Positions 1 through 8,506 of a stretch of DNA of 39,034 bases are shown here, piece by piece (position 1 is the first letter of the stretch; each line of letters starts with the position of its first letter). This DNA is from JBCCFW01 sp039029535 (GTDB lineage Bacteria > Acidobacteriota > JBCCFW01), in assembly GCA_039029535.1 (NCBI GenBank), contig JBCCFW010000054.1, forward strand, positions 1-39,034. The letters run 5' to 3'. The notes under the pieces were generated by a model, which was not told the origin of the DNA, did no database searches, and was given only the letters and a program-made list of their open reading frames with translations. Made by a program: the position numbers and the translations under genes.

Positions 1-59
1 GCAGGAATGGTTTCATTGACTTCCTCATATTCCATGGAAGCCTCGGTCCAGCCCAGCAG

Positions 60-500
60 ATGGAGTTCAAGGATCTCTTTGGCGAACAGCTCCTCGAGGA
101 GCTGCAGGCCTGGTTCGACGATTGCTTCCAGTCCGACGCCATGAACGACTGGGAGGACTTCCTGATGCAGATCGGCTCGGAGGAAGGTCAACTCAGTGAT
201 GAGTCCGTCGCCAGCCGGATCAACGCGCGGTTGAACCCCGGGGGAGATCCGGAGCCGCGCTTCAAGGTCTTCGTGACCGCGATCCAGGAGCTGCACACGA
301 GCGGCAATCCGTTTCGCGGTGTCCGCTACATCTGGTTCAAGGGCAAGCGCGTGTGCCTTCACACCCACGAGCTGTTGAGGCGGAACGAGAACACCCGGAT
401 GTACGAGCCGTTCAAGCTACCGCTGCCCAACGACAGCGTTCAGGAGGTCGCGCTCATCACCCTCACCTGGAAGAACCCACTCCCCCAACTGCAAGGATGA
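60..500 (+). CDS. Uncharacterised protein, first gene of the ECF sigma/kinase operon
   Basis: A 146-residue protein that I do not recognise. It is acidic in the N-terminal half and has a basic, aromatic middle around residues 85-110 (GVRYIWFKGKRVCLHTHELL). No signal peptide or membrane segment is visible. The ATG at 60 lacks a clear ribosome binding site, and the frame stays open upstream to the window edge, so the true start may lie outside. The bases before 60 are noticeably AT-richer than the gene, which favours a start near 60. The next gene begins 7 nt after the stop, so the two are probably co-transcribed with the downstream sigma factor and kinase. Coding status is supported by gene spacing; function is unknown. 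Confidence 0.6.
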   Translation: MEFKDLFGEQLLEELQAWFDDCFQSDAMNDWEDFLMQIGSEEGQLSDESVASRINARLNPGGDPEPRFKVFVTAIQELHTSGNPFRGVRYIWFKGKRVCLHTHELLRRNENTRMYEPFKLPLPNDSVQEVALITLTWKNPLPQLQG

Positions 501-507
501 GGAGCCC

Positions 508-1452
508 ATGAACACCAAGAGTCACCGTGGCCACGTCTCCCGGGTCTGCATCGACAAGAACCACTCGCTCGTGTTCGGCCTGAGACGACCCGAGCGCTGG
601 TTCCGCTTCGAGCCGGTCGGCGATCGGATGACCGCCGGCATGACACTCGCCAGCGCACAGCTCCTCCTCCTGGAGGCTCTTCGAGAAGGTCACGAGATCG
701 AAGCCCGTGGCGAGTGCGGCAGTGGCCGTCGACCGCCCGGCCGAGCCCACGAGATCTCGACTCCGATGGCCCCTCGCTCCATCTGTTACTTCCACGAGCT
801 CGGCCGAGAGGAGGGGAAGATGATTCACTTCGACTGGCACGTGCCAGAGCACCAGTGGAGAGAGCCGCCCACCTCTGCCACGATCGGCAACCTGAAGACC
901 CCGCTCACGGTGAGCAACGTCGAGCCTGGCGTCCACACACTCTCTCTCGAGATCCCCAGCAAGCTCCCGGATGGTCCACACGCCATCCAACTCCTACGCG
1001 AGAGCAACGAAGCTTGCGAAATCATCGAGGATGTCTTCATCAAGGGAAAACAAGCGAAGTGGAAACGGCTCGAGCCAAACGCCAAGAGCGGAGAGGAGCA
1101 AACGACCGGGCTCGTGACCATCCAAGACCCGAAGGTCAAGAAGCCCTGGAAGCACTTCCGCGAGTTGCGCTTCGTTGATCGTCGCGAACGGATTTTCAAG
1201 AGCCAAGACGAGCGGCTCGAGATCGTCGGGAGAGATCTCAAGATCTGGTCCGACGTTCCGCCGCCGGGCACGAAACTCCGGCTCATCTTCGACTCGGCGA
1301 TGGACCCACGAGATGGCTGTCCGGCCAGGCCAACCGACATCGCGCAGGCCAGCACCTCGCACGCCGACGAGAGACTCGACCCAGACCTCCGATACTGGGA
1401 GTATCAGGCGGAGTATCAGACGGAAGCGGAAGCGAGAGCGGAAGCAAGATGA
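508..1452 (+). CDS. Uncharacterised soluble protein upstream of an ECF sigma factor
   Basis: A 314-residue protein of unknown function. The ATG is preceded by a GAGGAG ribosome binding site about 5 nt upstream. The central part (about 100-190) reads like beta-rich sequence, for instance LTVSNVEPGVHTLSLEIP, followed by a lysine-rich stretch and a second hydrophobic/beta region around 235-265. The C-terminus is a low-complexity Glu/Ala/Arg tail (EAEARAEAR). No signal peptide or transmembrane segment is visible. The stop overlaps the sigma factor start in an ATGA arrangement, which implies translational coupling. Parts of the gene are less GC-rich than the rest of the window. A role as substrate, effector or partner of the sigma/kinase pair is only inferred from position. 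Confidence 0.7.
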   Translation: MNTKSHRGHVSRVCIDKNHSLVFGLRRPERWFRFEPVGDRMTAGMTLASAQLLLLEALREGHEIEARGECGSGRRPPGRAHEISTPMAPRSICYFHELGREEGKMIHFDWHVPEHQWREPPTSATIGNLKTPLTVSNVEPGVHTLSLEIPSKLPDGPHAIQLLRESNEACEIIEDVFIKGKQAKWKRLEPNAKSGEEQTTGLVTIQDPKVKKPWKHFRELRFVDRRERIFKSQDERLEIVGRDLKIWSDVPPPGTKLRLIFDSAMDPRDGCPARPTDIAQASTSHADERLDPDLRYWEYQAEYQTEAEARAEAR

Positions 1453-2063
1453 AACAAGCCAGCGTTGCAGTCACCACCCTGCCTCCCGCAAGCCCCGCTG
1501 AAACACCGATGGAATCAGAGGCCGACCGCCACCTGAATCGCCTCATCCAACGTCTGAACGACGGCGACCCCGAGGCGGCCAACGAGCTGTTCCCGCTCGT
1601 GCTCGACGACTTGCGCCAGAGGGCCCGGAGAGCGCTCCGCAGGCACCCGCGCAACCACACGCTGCAGCCGACCGCCCTTCTCAACGAGGCCTACCTCAAG
1701 CTCGTGGAGCGCTCGAAGCTCAGCGTCAGGGATCGAGGGCACTTCATCGAGATCGCCTCCAAGGCGATGGAGTGGATCCTCATCGATCACGCCCGCTCCA
1801 AGAACCGCAAGAAGAGGACCCCCATCGAGCTCGACAGCTTGGTCGACTACTACGAGACCCACTCGATCGACATCCTGGACCTGCACCAGGCCCTCGAAGA
1901 GATGGCCGGCACCCTCCCCGTTCTCGCCAGGGTCGTGCGGATGCGTTACTTCGGCGGTGCCGACGAGAGAACGATCGCCGAGACCCTCGGCATCTCGACC
2001 CGGACCGTTCAACGGCACTGGCACGCCGCCAGGGAGTGGCTCCAGGTCAAGATGAGCCAGTGA
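1449..2063 (+). CDS. ECF RNA polymerase sigma factor (TIGR02999-like)
   Basis: An extracytoplasmic-function sigma-70 factor that would direct RNA polymerase to a dedicated promoter set. The region-2 part starts near residue 25 (LIQRLNDGDPEAANELFPLV) and contains the family signature LQPTALLNEAYLKLV around residues 73-87. Region 4 is a C-terminal helix-turn-helix (RYFGGADERTIAETLGISTRTVQRHW). This matches the Sigma70_ECF/TIGR02999 group typical of Planctomycetes and Acidobacteria. The ATG at 1449 overlaps the upstream stop by 4 bp and gives 204 residues. An internal ATG at 1509 gives 184 residues, closer to the usual family N-terminus, so the start is uncertain. No anti-sigma gene is adjacent. 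Instead the stop overlaps the start of a Ser/Thr kinase, suggesting control by phosphorylation. Confidence 0.93.
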   Translation: MKQASVAVTTLPPASPAETPMESEADRHLNRLIQRLNDGDPEAANELFPLVLDDLRQRARRALRRHPRNHTLQPTALLNEAYLKLVERSKLSVRDRGHFIEIASKAMEWILIDHARSKNRKKRTPIELDSLVDYYETHSIDILDLHQALEEMAGTLPVLARVVRMRYFGGADERTIAETLGISTRTVQRHWHAAREWLQVKMSQ

Positions 2064-4354
2064 CGGACCGAAGCCGCGACCTGCTGGTCTGGTACAAGCG
2101 GCTGTCGAAGCTCGACGAGCCCGAGCGTTCCAGGTTGCTCGCCACCCTTCAGGCCGAGGACGCCGACTTCGCCACCAAGGTGCGTCAGCTCCTGGAGCCA
2201 CGGCAAGAGAGCGAAGGCGGCTTCCTCCGGCCCCCCGAGCCCGAAGACCTTCACCGGATGACCGAGCAGCCCGACGATGACGATGAGAGCGAGCCGTGGC
2301 AACTCGGCAGGTATCGCTTGTTTCGGAAGATCGGGAAGGGAGGCATGGGACAGGTCTGGCTCGCCGAGCAAGCCTCCCTGAGCCGACTGGTCGCCGTGAA
2401 GGTGCTGCGGGCGAGCTACGAAGAGGTCCAACTCGAGAGATTCCGCCGCGAGGCCAAGGCGGCTGGACGGCTGCAGCATCCGCACGTCGTGAGCGTCCAC
2501 GAGTTCGACGAGGACGATGGCATCCCCTACATCGTCATGGACTACATCGAGGGCTGCGACCTGCGCGACGTGCTCATCGCTCGCAGCGATGGCTCGACGG
2601 AGACCGAGGCCACGCTCGACCTCGCGCATCTCGCTCCCGCTGCCTACGCGTCCTTGATGGCGAAGCTCCTGGCCGGGGTGGCCGAGGCCCTCGAGCACGC
2701 CCATGAGAACCGAGTCTGGCATCGTGACGTCAAGCCGGAGAACATCCTCATCGATCGAGAGGGCCGCGCCCTGCTCGCCGACTTCGGCATCGCCAAGGAC
2801 CCTGCCGAACCTGGGCTCACGCGAACGATGGACATCCCGGGGACTCGCTTCTACGTCAGTCCCGAGCAGGCCGTCTTTCGTCAGAACGGGCTCGATCACC
2901 GCACGGACATCTTCTCCTTGGGAGTCGTCCTCTACGAGGCGCTGACCGGTTGCCGGCCCTTCGACGGTGACTCTGAACCGGACGTGCTCCGCGCCATTCG
3001 CGAGGAGCAACCTCCTCCCCCCCGGCAACTCAACCCCGCGATCTCACGAGACCTCGAGACCATCATCCTTCGGGCACTCGAGAAGCAGCCCCAGGACCGC
3101 TACGCCAGCGCGCTCGAGCTGGCCCAAGACCTCCGGGCGGCCTCCGATGGCAAGCCCATCCAGGCTCGACCTCCCGTGGTCTCCGTTCGAGCCCGCCGCT
3201 TCCTGGAGCGAAATCGTCGCGTCACCCTCCCGGTGGCAGCCACGGTCGCGCTCGTGCTGCTCGTGACGGCGACGGTCCTCGTGACGCCACGGCTCGAGGA
3301 GCACCTGAGTCGTCCCACCCTCTCGCTACAGGCGTACCGCGACGACGGCACTCTCCTGCAGGGAGCCAGCGTCCGTCTCCATCGGGCGAATCCCCTCGGA
3401 GCGAGGGCCGACGACGGAACGCTTCTCGGCACGACACCGATCCATCGGGTTCGAGTGCCGCCTGGTCGTCATCACCTCGTGATCGAGGCGCCCGCTCACG
3501 GTCACGCCGAGCTCATTCGGACCTTCCCGAAGCATCACGCCCATGAAGAGCGAGTCGTCATCCGTCGGACCGAGGACGTCGTCGCAGGCATGCTCCTGAT
3601 CGAGCCGGCCGTCACGTTGGCCGAGTGGTTTCCCGATGAGGGCATGTCCTCGGAGCAGGTCGTCTTCGAGGGCGTCGGTGGCTTCCACGTCGATCCGTTC
3701 GAGCTGTCGAATCGCGTCTATCAGTCATTCCTGGAGGACACGAGTTACTTCGACTTGCTCGACCAGGAACCTCCCCAGCGCCCTCCGACCTGGCCCGAAG
3801 GCACGCTCACGGCGTCACAGCTCGAGCTTCCAGTCGTGGGGATCTCCTACCTGGACGCTCGCCGCTGCGCCGAGTGGGCCGGCAAGCGTCTCCCCGATGC
3901 CGTCGAGTGGCAGCGGGCCGCCCGAGGCACGGACGGCCGCATCTACCCGTGGGGTGACGAACGGCTCCTGGCCGAACGGGCCGTCGTGGGTCATCACTCC
4001 ACCGCCGAGCTCCCTCTCGAGTCCGAGGCGACCGACGATTGGCACGAGCAGTACCTTCGCGCATTGTCCTCGGACTATCTCGACAACGCCGAACCGGTCG
4101 ACTCACGCTCGACGGACGTGGGACCCGAGGGGCTCCACCACGCCCTGGGCAACGTCGAGGAGTGGACGAACAGCTTCGACCAAGACACCGGTGCCGATGG
4201 CAAGCTGGCTTGGAACCCGGGCGAGCGCATCGTCATGGGAGCGAGCTGGCTCACCAAGCTTCGAGAAGCACGTCTCGACGTGCTCCGCGGTGATCCCATC
4301 GACAATGTCCAGCAGAACTTCATCGGTTGCCGCTTCGTGAAGTCGAGGCGCTGA
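2060..4354 (+). CDS. Membrane Ser/Thr protein kinase fused to an FGE-sulfatase domain
   Basis: A 764-residue bifunctional protein. The kinase domain starts near residue 85 (glycine loop GKGGMG, then VAVKVL), with the catalytic loop HRDVKPEN at about 221 and DFG at 241-243. One transmembrane helix follows at about 388-408. A PEGA-like beta domain comes next, with the segment VRVPPGRHHLVIEAP, and then a formylglycine-generating-enzyme/SUMF1-like domain from about 511 to the end (KRLPDAVEWQRAARG, YPWGDE, GNVEEWT, IGCRF). The kinase faces the cytoplasm and the FGE-like part would be periplasmic. The GTG at 2060 overlaps the sigma factor stop (GTGA). A longer reading from 1772 lies inside the sigma gene and is rejected. 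The FGE part may bind ligand rather than modify sulfatases; no sulfatase gene is nearby. Confidence 0.93.
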   Translation: MTDRSRDLLVWYKRLSKLDEPERSRLLATLQAEDADFATKVRQLLEPRQESEGGFLRPPEPEDLHRMTEQPDDDDESEPWQLGRYRLFRKIGKGGMGQVWLAEQASLSRLVAVKVLRASYEEVQLERFRREAKAAGRLQHPHVVSVHEFDEDDGIPYIVMDYIEGCDLRDVLIARSDGSTETEATLDLAHLAPAAYASLMAKLLAGVAEALEHAHENRVWHRDVKPENILIDREGRALLADFGIAKDPAEPGLTRTMDIPGTRFYVSPEQAVFRQNGLDHRTDIFSLGVVLYEALTGCRPFDGDSEPDVLRAIREEQPPPPRQLNPAISRDLETIILRALEKQPQDRYASALELAQDLRAASDGKPIQARPPVVSVRARRFLERNRRVTLPVAATVALVLLVTATVLVTPRLEEHLSRPTLSLQAYRDDGTLLQGASVRLHRANPLGARADDGTLLGTTPIHRVRVPPGRHHLVIEAPAHGHAELIRTFPKHHAHEERVVIRRTEDVVAGMLLIEPAVTLAEWFPDEGMSSEQVVFEGVGGFHVDPFELSNRVYQSFLEDTSYFDLLDQEPPQRPPTWPEGTLTASQLELPVVGISYLDARRCAEWAGKRLPDAVEWQRAARGTDGRIYPWGDERLLAERAVVGHHSTAELPLESEATDDWHEQYLRALSSDYLDNAEPVDSRSTDVGPEGLHHALGNVEEWTNSFDQDTGADGKLAWNPGERIVMGASWLTKLREARLDVLRGDPIDNVQQNFIGCRFVKSRR

Positions 4355-4362
4355 CCCGGACC

Positions 4363-5889
4363 TCAGGGGCAGTCGCCGCTCGCCGGCGGCCGCTGCGTCC
4401 CCGACGAGTCCGCGCCCGGTCCTGGATCGGACTCGCGTTGGACCAGGAAGTACGTCGCGTCGCCTTCGGGCAACGGCACCTCCGCCTCGGTGCCCTCGAT
4501 CCCACAGGCCAAGGGCTGGTGTGAGTACTCGTGGTCGCGGAGGAGGTGCGTCAGGTTGCCGACCACGACGAGGTAGGGCCCCGTCCCGCTGGTCTCGTCC
4601 CAGCCGATGAGCACGCGGCCACCGTCCGGCGGCTCGATCACCACGCGCAGGCCGTCACAGTCGGGGTCGTCGGCGCAGTCGGGATCGTCGCAGTCGACCA
4701 GCCCGTCCTCGTCGTCGTCCACGCCGTCGTCGCAGGCCGACTCGGTGGGCGCCGCGCTCTCGGTTTGAATGCAGTTGAAGAGGTCGTCGACGACGGGACC
4801 GATGTCGGTGCTGCCGGCTTCGAGCGAGGACAGGATCTCGCCACCGAAGGTGAGCCCGAGACCGTGGCCGGTGGGGTCGATGAACTCCACGAAGCCAGGC
4901 GTCCCCACCATGACGTCGACCGACTCGGCGAAGCCGTCAGAGTCGAGGTCGAGACGCTGGGCCGGATGCTCGCCGGCGGTGAGGCCGGTCTCGAACCACT
5001 CAGCGTTGCCGCGCACGACCGGCTGAAGACGCCACCACCAGTTCTCGGGGTCGGTGACTTCCGTGTCCTCGAAGACCAACACCTCGTCACCGCTGTGGGG
5101 GATCCCGTCGGGGTTCCGGAGCGACAAGCCATCGCTCGCGTCGAGGTCCGAGCCCTCCGCCCCGCTCGGATCGACCACGGTGAAGTCGAGCGTCGCCAGG
5201 TCGAGGTGGCGCACGCTGCCGTCGACCAGGAACTCGCGCAGGCTCGGGAAGGGTCGCCCGACTCGGGAGAGCCGGTAGAGGTTGTAGCCGATGAGGAAGC
5301 CGGTGATCGTGTCGCCACCACGCGCTCGGCACCCCTGGGCCACCCCCTTCTCGTTGAAGTGATTCCAGGTCACGAGAGGATGGTCGCCGTCGGTCTCGAT
5401 GACGGGTCCGGGGTAGCCATCCAGCGAGCCGATGCGCTCGGCGAAGGGAAGGTCGCGATCGCCGATGCTGCTCACGCGGTACGACGACACGTAGATCGTT
5501 CCGGGCCAGACGTTGTAGACGATCACGCCCTGCTCGGGCGACCACGGCTGGGTGAAGCCATCGAGAGGCACCGACGAGTGGTTGCCGTCGTGATGGACGC
5601 CACCCATGTCGACGTCGCCGCCCGTCCTGCTCTGTCCGAAGAGGACGTCCGGGTCCAGCTCGAAGCCCGCGCCGACCTTGAAGGCCGTGAGCTGCCCGGA
5701 CTGAATGCCGATGCCGTGACCGGTCGGGGACTCGCAGTTGCAGTCGTACGAGCCCGAAAGCACCGGGGCACCGGCTCGCGCCGGCAGGGCCGCCAGCAGA
5801 CCTGCCAGGACGCAGCCCATCGACACCATCCGTCGTCCTCGCCGTCCGTGCCCCGCCGCCGCTCGCCGTTCCAACCTGCTCGGATTCAT
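4363..5889 (-). CDS. Secreted protein of unknown function with conserved C-terminal domain
   Basis: A 508-residue exported protein. The ATG at 5889 has an upstream GGAGAGCAGG ribosome binding site and is followed by a long basic N-region and a hydrophobic core (MGCVLAGLLAALPARA), consistent with a signal peptide. The middle shows no family I know. Around residues 395-425 lies an Asp-rich motif (DDGVDDDEDGLVDCDD) of the calcium-binding type common in myxobacterial and acidobacterial surface proteins. The last 80 or so residues resemble the ends of three other secreted proteins here: a G-L-xx-L, Y-x-H, C segment, then YFLV and a DSSGTQRP...CP tail. A 470-residue frame on the other strand is a shadow. 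The gene converges on the kinase with only 8 bp between stops. Confidence 0.8.
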   Translation of the reverse strand: MNPSRLERRAAAGHGRRGRRMVSMGCVLAGLLAALPARAGAPVLSGSYDCNCESPTGHGIGIQSGQLTAFKVGAGFELDPDVLFGQSRTGGDVDMGGVHHDGNHSSVPLDGFTQPWSPEQGVIVYNVWPGTIYVSSYRVSSIGDRDLPFAERIGSLDGYPGPVIETDGDHPLVTWNHFNEKGVAQGCRARGGDTITGFLIGYNLYRLSRVGRPFPSLREFLVDGSVRHLDLATLDFTVVDPSGAEGSDLDASDGLSLRNPDGIPHSGDEVLVFEDTEVTDPENWWWRLQPVVRGNAEWFETGLTAGEHPAQRLDLDSDGFAESVDVMVGTPGFVEFIDPTGHGLGLTFGGEILSSLEAGSTDIGPVVDDLFNCIQTESAAPTESACDDGVDDDEDGLVDCDDPDCADDPDCDGLRVVIEPPDGGRVLIGWDETSGTGPYLVVVGNLTHLLRDHEYSHQPLACGIEGTEAEVPLPEGDATYFLVQRESDPGPGADSSGTQRPPASGDCP

Positions 5890-5936
5890 GACCTGCTCTC
5901 CGCGTGTCGCGACCGGACCGGCCGTTCGACACCGCG

Positions 5937-5942
5937 AATGTA
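5937..5942 (-). promoter_or_regulatory. Possible -10 element for the 5889 gene
   Basis: On the minus strand this reads TACATT, close to the sigma-70 -10 consensus, in the 132-bp divergent gap between the secreted protein and the XRE regulator. No convincing -35 was identified. Confidence 0.25.
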
Positions 5943-6021
5943 AGGAGATGGCACCCCGTTCCGGCAAGCCGCGCTGTCCTGAAAGCGCAGTACGGGCTGG
6001 TCGGAGCCGCGGGCCCGAGTC

Positions 6022-7842
6022 ATGCTCCTGGGGATGTCGACGAACGACACTACCGGCGCCCGCTGCGCCGAGCTCGTGCAGGCGGCGCGGAGGAGCACCG
6101 GCCTGAGCCAGGTGGAGCTGGCTCGACGCTGCGAGCTCCCTTCGGGCTCGCTCGCCCATCTCGAGGCGGGTCGCGAGCCCCGGAGCTCGACGGTGGCCTC
6201 CCTGCTGAGCGGGCTGCCGTCACTGCGCGTGGCCGACCTGCTCGGAGCCGGCGCCACCGGGGGCCCGTCCCAGCCCGCGGCCTGGGAGGCGAGCCGTGAG
6301 CTGCACGGATTCTTCACGCAGCGTCTGGTGCGCGAGGTCGACCTGCGCGCGGGCGGAGCCGGGAGCTCCCGGCTCGAGATGCACGGGCTGCGCTGCTGGC
6401 CGAGAGCCAGCGAGGATCCGGAGCATCGGATCGCGTTGCTGCGCGCGGTCATCCCCGGCCCGAGCGCGGTCGCCCGGCAGCTCGAGCCCGAGGCCCTCGA
6501 GCCGTCCCGCTGGGAAGCGACCGAAGGCCCCGTGCGGCACGAGGCCGGACGCCCGGCCCGCGAGCGAGACGGGCTCCACTACGTCCGCACGACCACCGTC
6601 GACGACGACGTCCTGCTCGACGGGCTGGTCGGGCCGGACGGACGTCATCGCCTGGTCGTCGAGGTCCTCCACCCCATCGAGCGTCTCGACCTCGTCGCCT
6701 GGCTCCCGTCGACTCCCCACGATCCCCGCTGCGTGGCCTGGCCCTGTGCGGTCGGCCCGGACACGCCCCGCGACTGGGCTCGCGAGCTGCACCCTCGCGG
6801 CGTCGACCTGCGTCACGACGCGGCGTCAGGCCGGCTCACCTTGACCTTGCGTCGTCCCACCGTCGGTCTCATGCACGGGCTGGAGTGGAGCACGAGCGAG
6901 GGCGCGGTGGAGAAGGAGAGCCCGTCACCACGGGGAGTCGGTCGTCGGCACCGCACCGACCTGGCGACCGCGCTGTCGCGAGCCCGCGAGCGCTCGGGTC
7001 TCACCCAGCGCCAGCTCGCAAGACGGATGGACGTCTCGCCGAACACCGTCAGCGTCATCGAGCGAGGCGGCGACCCGCGGATCTCCGTGCTCGGTCGGGC
7101 GCTCACCGCCTTGCCCGAGTTGCTTCCGCAAGACCTGCTCCCACAGGTCAGCCGCAGCGGCCGTCATTCACTCGACGAGCTCTGGGAGCACGACCATCGC
7201 CTGCTCGGGCTCGCCGCCGACGAGCTCGTCAAGACCGTCGACATCGACGACGCCGGCCACAGCGAGACGAGCATCGTCACGCGCGGCCTGAGGAGCCTCC
7301 GGGGCGACAGCCGCGAGCTCGAGGTGCGCCTGGGGGTCTGGCGCGTCGTCCTCCAGGACCAGCCCGCCGTCCTCCAGGCGATCGAGACCGACGTCGAGGC
7401 CCGCGCCCGGGTCGTCGAGCGTGAGCTCGATCGGGTGGTCCACCGCTTCACCTTCCCTGCCCGCGCCGCCTCGACCGGCTTGAGCTACACCCGACGCTTC
7501 GAGCGTGTCCCTCGCTACGTGCTCACCGAGGAACGCGCGGCCCCGCACGTCGACGAGCCCCCGCCCTACTTCGAGGGAACGACGGTCAAGCCGACCCATC
7601 CCACGCGGCGTCTCTCCATCGTCGTGTGCTTTCCCGAGGGCTATTGGCCGAGCGAGGTCATCACCCACGCCTGGCCGCTCGTCCACGTGCCGGGGGTCGG
7701 TGACGAGGCGCTCGAGGCCTCACTGCCCCGCGACCGACTCGTCCTGACTCGCGACCGACGGCGACGTCGGGTGCGCCTGCGCATCGACCGCCCCCCACTC
7801 GGTCTCCAGTTCGGGCTGTCGTGGCGTCTGCCACCACGATGA
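6022..7842 (+). CDS. XRE-family regulator with internal tandem duplication
   Basis: A 606-residue protein made of two homologous halves of about 300 residues. Each half begins with an XRE/HTH_3 DNA-binding domain: residues 14-70 with TGLSQVELARRCELPSGSLAHLE, and 313-370 with SGLTQRQLARRMDVSPNTVSVIE. Each continues with an unknown domain of about 230 residues. The halves align at LVREVDLRAGGAGSS / LVKTVDIDDAGHSET, at GLHYVRT / GLSYTRR, and at their ends RRPTVGLMHGLEW / DRPPLGLQFGLSW. The two HTHs could bind two half-sites from one chain. No membrane segment is visible. An alternative ATG lies at 6034 (MSTNDTTG); neither start has a good ribosome binding site. It is divergent from the 5889 gene, which may be a target. 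Ligand and function are unknown. Confidence 0.82.
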   Translation: MLLGMSTNDTTGARCAELVQAARRSTGLSQVELARRCELPSGSLAHLEAGREPRSSTVASLLSGLPSLRVADLLGAGATGGPSQPAAWEASRELHGFFTQRLVREVDLRAGGAGSSRLEMHGLRCWPRASEDPEHRIALLRAVIPGPSAVARQLEPEALEPSRWEATEGPVRHEAGRPARERDGLHYVRTTTVDDDVLLDGLVGPDGRHRLVVEVLHPIERLDLVAWLPSTPHDPRCVAWPCAVGPDTPRDWARELHPRGVDLRHDAASGRLTLTLRRPTVGLMHGLEWSTSEGAVEKESPSPRGVGRRHRTDLATALSRARERSGLTQRQLARRMDVSPNTVSVIERGGDPRISVLGRALTALPELLPQDLLPQVSRSGRHSLDELWEHDHRLLGLAADELVKTVDIDDAGHSETSIVTRGLRSLRGDSRELEVRLGVWRVVLQDQPAVLQAIETDVEARARVVERELDRVVHRFTFPARAASTGLSYTRRFERVPRYVLTEERAAPHVDEPPPYFEGTTVKPTHPTRRLSIVVCFPEGYWPSEVITHAWPLVHVPGVGDEALEASLPRDRLVLTRDRRRRRVRLRIDRPPLGLQFGLSWRLPPR

Positions 7843-8451
7843 CGGGAGGCTCGGCTGCAGCGCGGCATCCGGCAGGGGTCGAGCGGCCTGCATCGCACGT
7901 TGGATCGTCTGACCGGCCAGATGACCTCGCAGGTGGCCACCAGTCACGCGATCGAGCGCGGCATCGAAGAGCGGCTCGTCCTGGTCGACCCAAACGCAGG
8001 CCATCCGCGGCACGTCGGCGTGGTACGGCGGTTCCGTGAGCAGCTCGGCGACGACCTGCGCGACCGGCCGAGCTGGACCGACCATGCAACCCCAGTAGAG
8101 CACGGCGCGGTCCGTCTCGGGGTCGAGCTCCCCGAGCCGTCGTCGAAAGAGCTCCGGGTCCAGACGGTGCAGGGCCACCAGGGCATGCGCACGACCTCCG
8201 GGCTTGCCGTCACGGAAGACCTCGTCGAGCGCGGCCACGGGGTCGTCGGACGCGAGAATGGTCTCCATCGCCCAAGTCTGGATCGGTGGCTGACCGGCAG
8301 GGTGAAGCAGGATCGACGTGGCGGCCGTGGAGTCCTGGAGAGCTCTCACTGCTCCCCTGACACCGTGGGCCTGCACCACCCAGGTCGCCGACACGACGAC
8401 GACGAAGGAGACCACTCCGATCAGGACGGCATGAGCACGCAGCGTCTTCAT
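7720..8451 (-). CDS. Small membrane-anchored or exported protein, unknown function
   Basis: A 243-residue protein. The ATG at 8451 was chosen because an AGGAG ribosome binding site sits 4 nt upstream; the frame is open 7 codons further. The N-terminus (MKTLRAHAVLIGVVSFVVVVSATWVV) is a signal anchor or signal peptide. The rest is alpha-helical looking, with alternating short helices (DDPVAALDEVFRDG, ALVALHRLDPELFRRRLGEL) that could be degenerate HEAT-like repeats, but I cannot assign a family. It lies 55 bp downstream of hrpB on the same strand and may be co-transcribed. Its last 41 codons overlap the 3' end of the convergent XRE gene by 123 bp, which is unusually long; the C-terminal tail may be poorly conserved. 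Confidence 0.65.
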   Translation of the reverse strand: MKTLRAHAVLIGVVSFVVVVSATWVVQAHGVRGAVRALQDSTAATSILLHPAGQPPIQTWAMETILASDDPVAALDEVFRDGKPGGRAHALVALHRLDPELFRRRLGELDPETDRAVLYWGCMVGPARPVAQVVAELLTEPPYHADVPRMACVWVDQDEPLFDAALDRVTGGHLRGHLAGQTIQRAMQAARPLPDAALQPSLPSSWWQTPRQPELETEWGAVDAQAHPTSPSVASQDESVAGQ

Positions 8452-8506
8452 GTCTCCTGTCATCGCTCGCATCGACGCGCGTGGCCACCCCCGGCGGTCG
8501 CCCCCT

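Noticed and set aside
1772..2059. 96-codon N-terminal extension of the kinase-FGE gene
   Set aside because: It lies wholly inside the sigma factor gene; the GTG at 2060 overlapping its stop is the natural start.
4531..5943. 470-codon plus-strand frame opposite the secreted protein
   Set aside because: Val/Glu/Arg-rich mirror of an Asp-rich coding strand; the minus-strand gene has a signal peptide and the shared C-terminal domain.
5948..6106. ATG preceded by AAGGAG, a possible small gene before the XRE regulator
   Set aside because: The encoded peptide is Arg/Pro/Cys-rich and overlaps the XRE start out of frame; no protein-like features.
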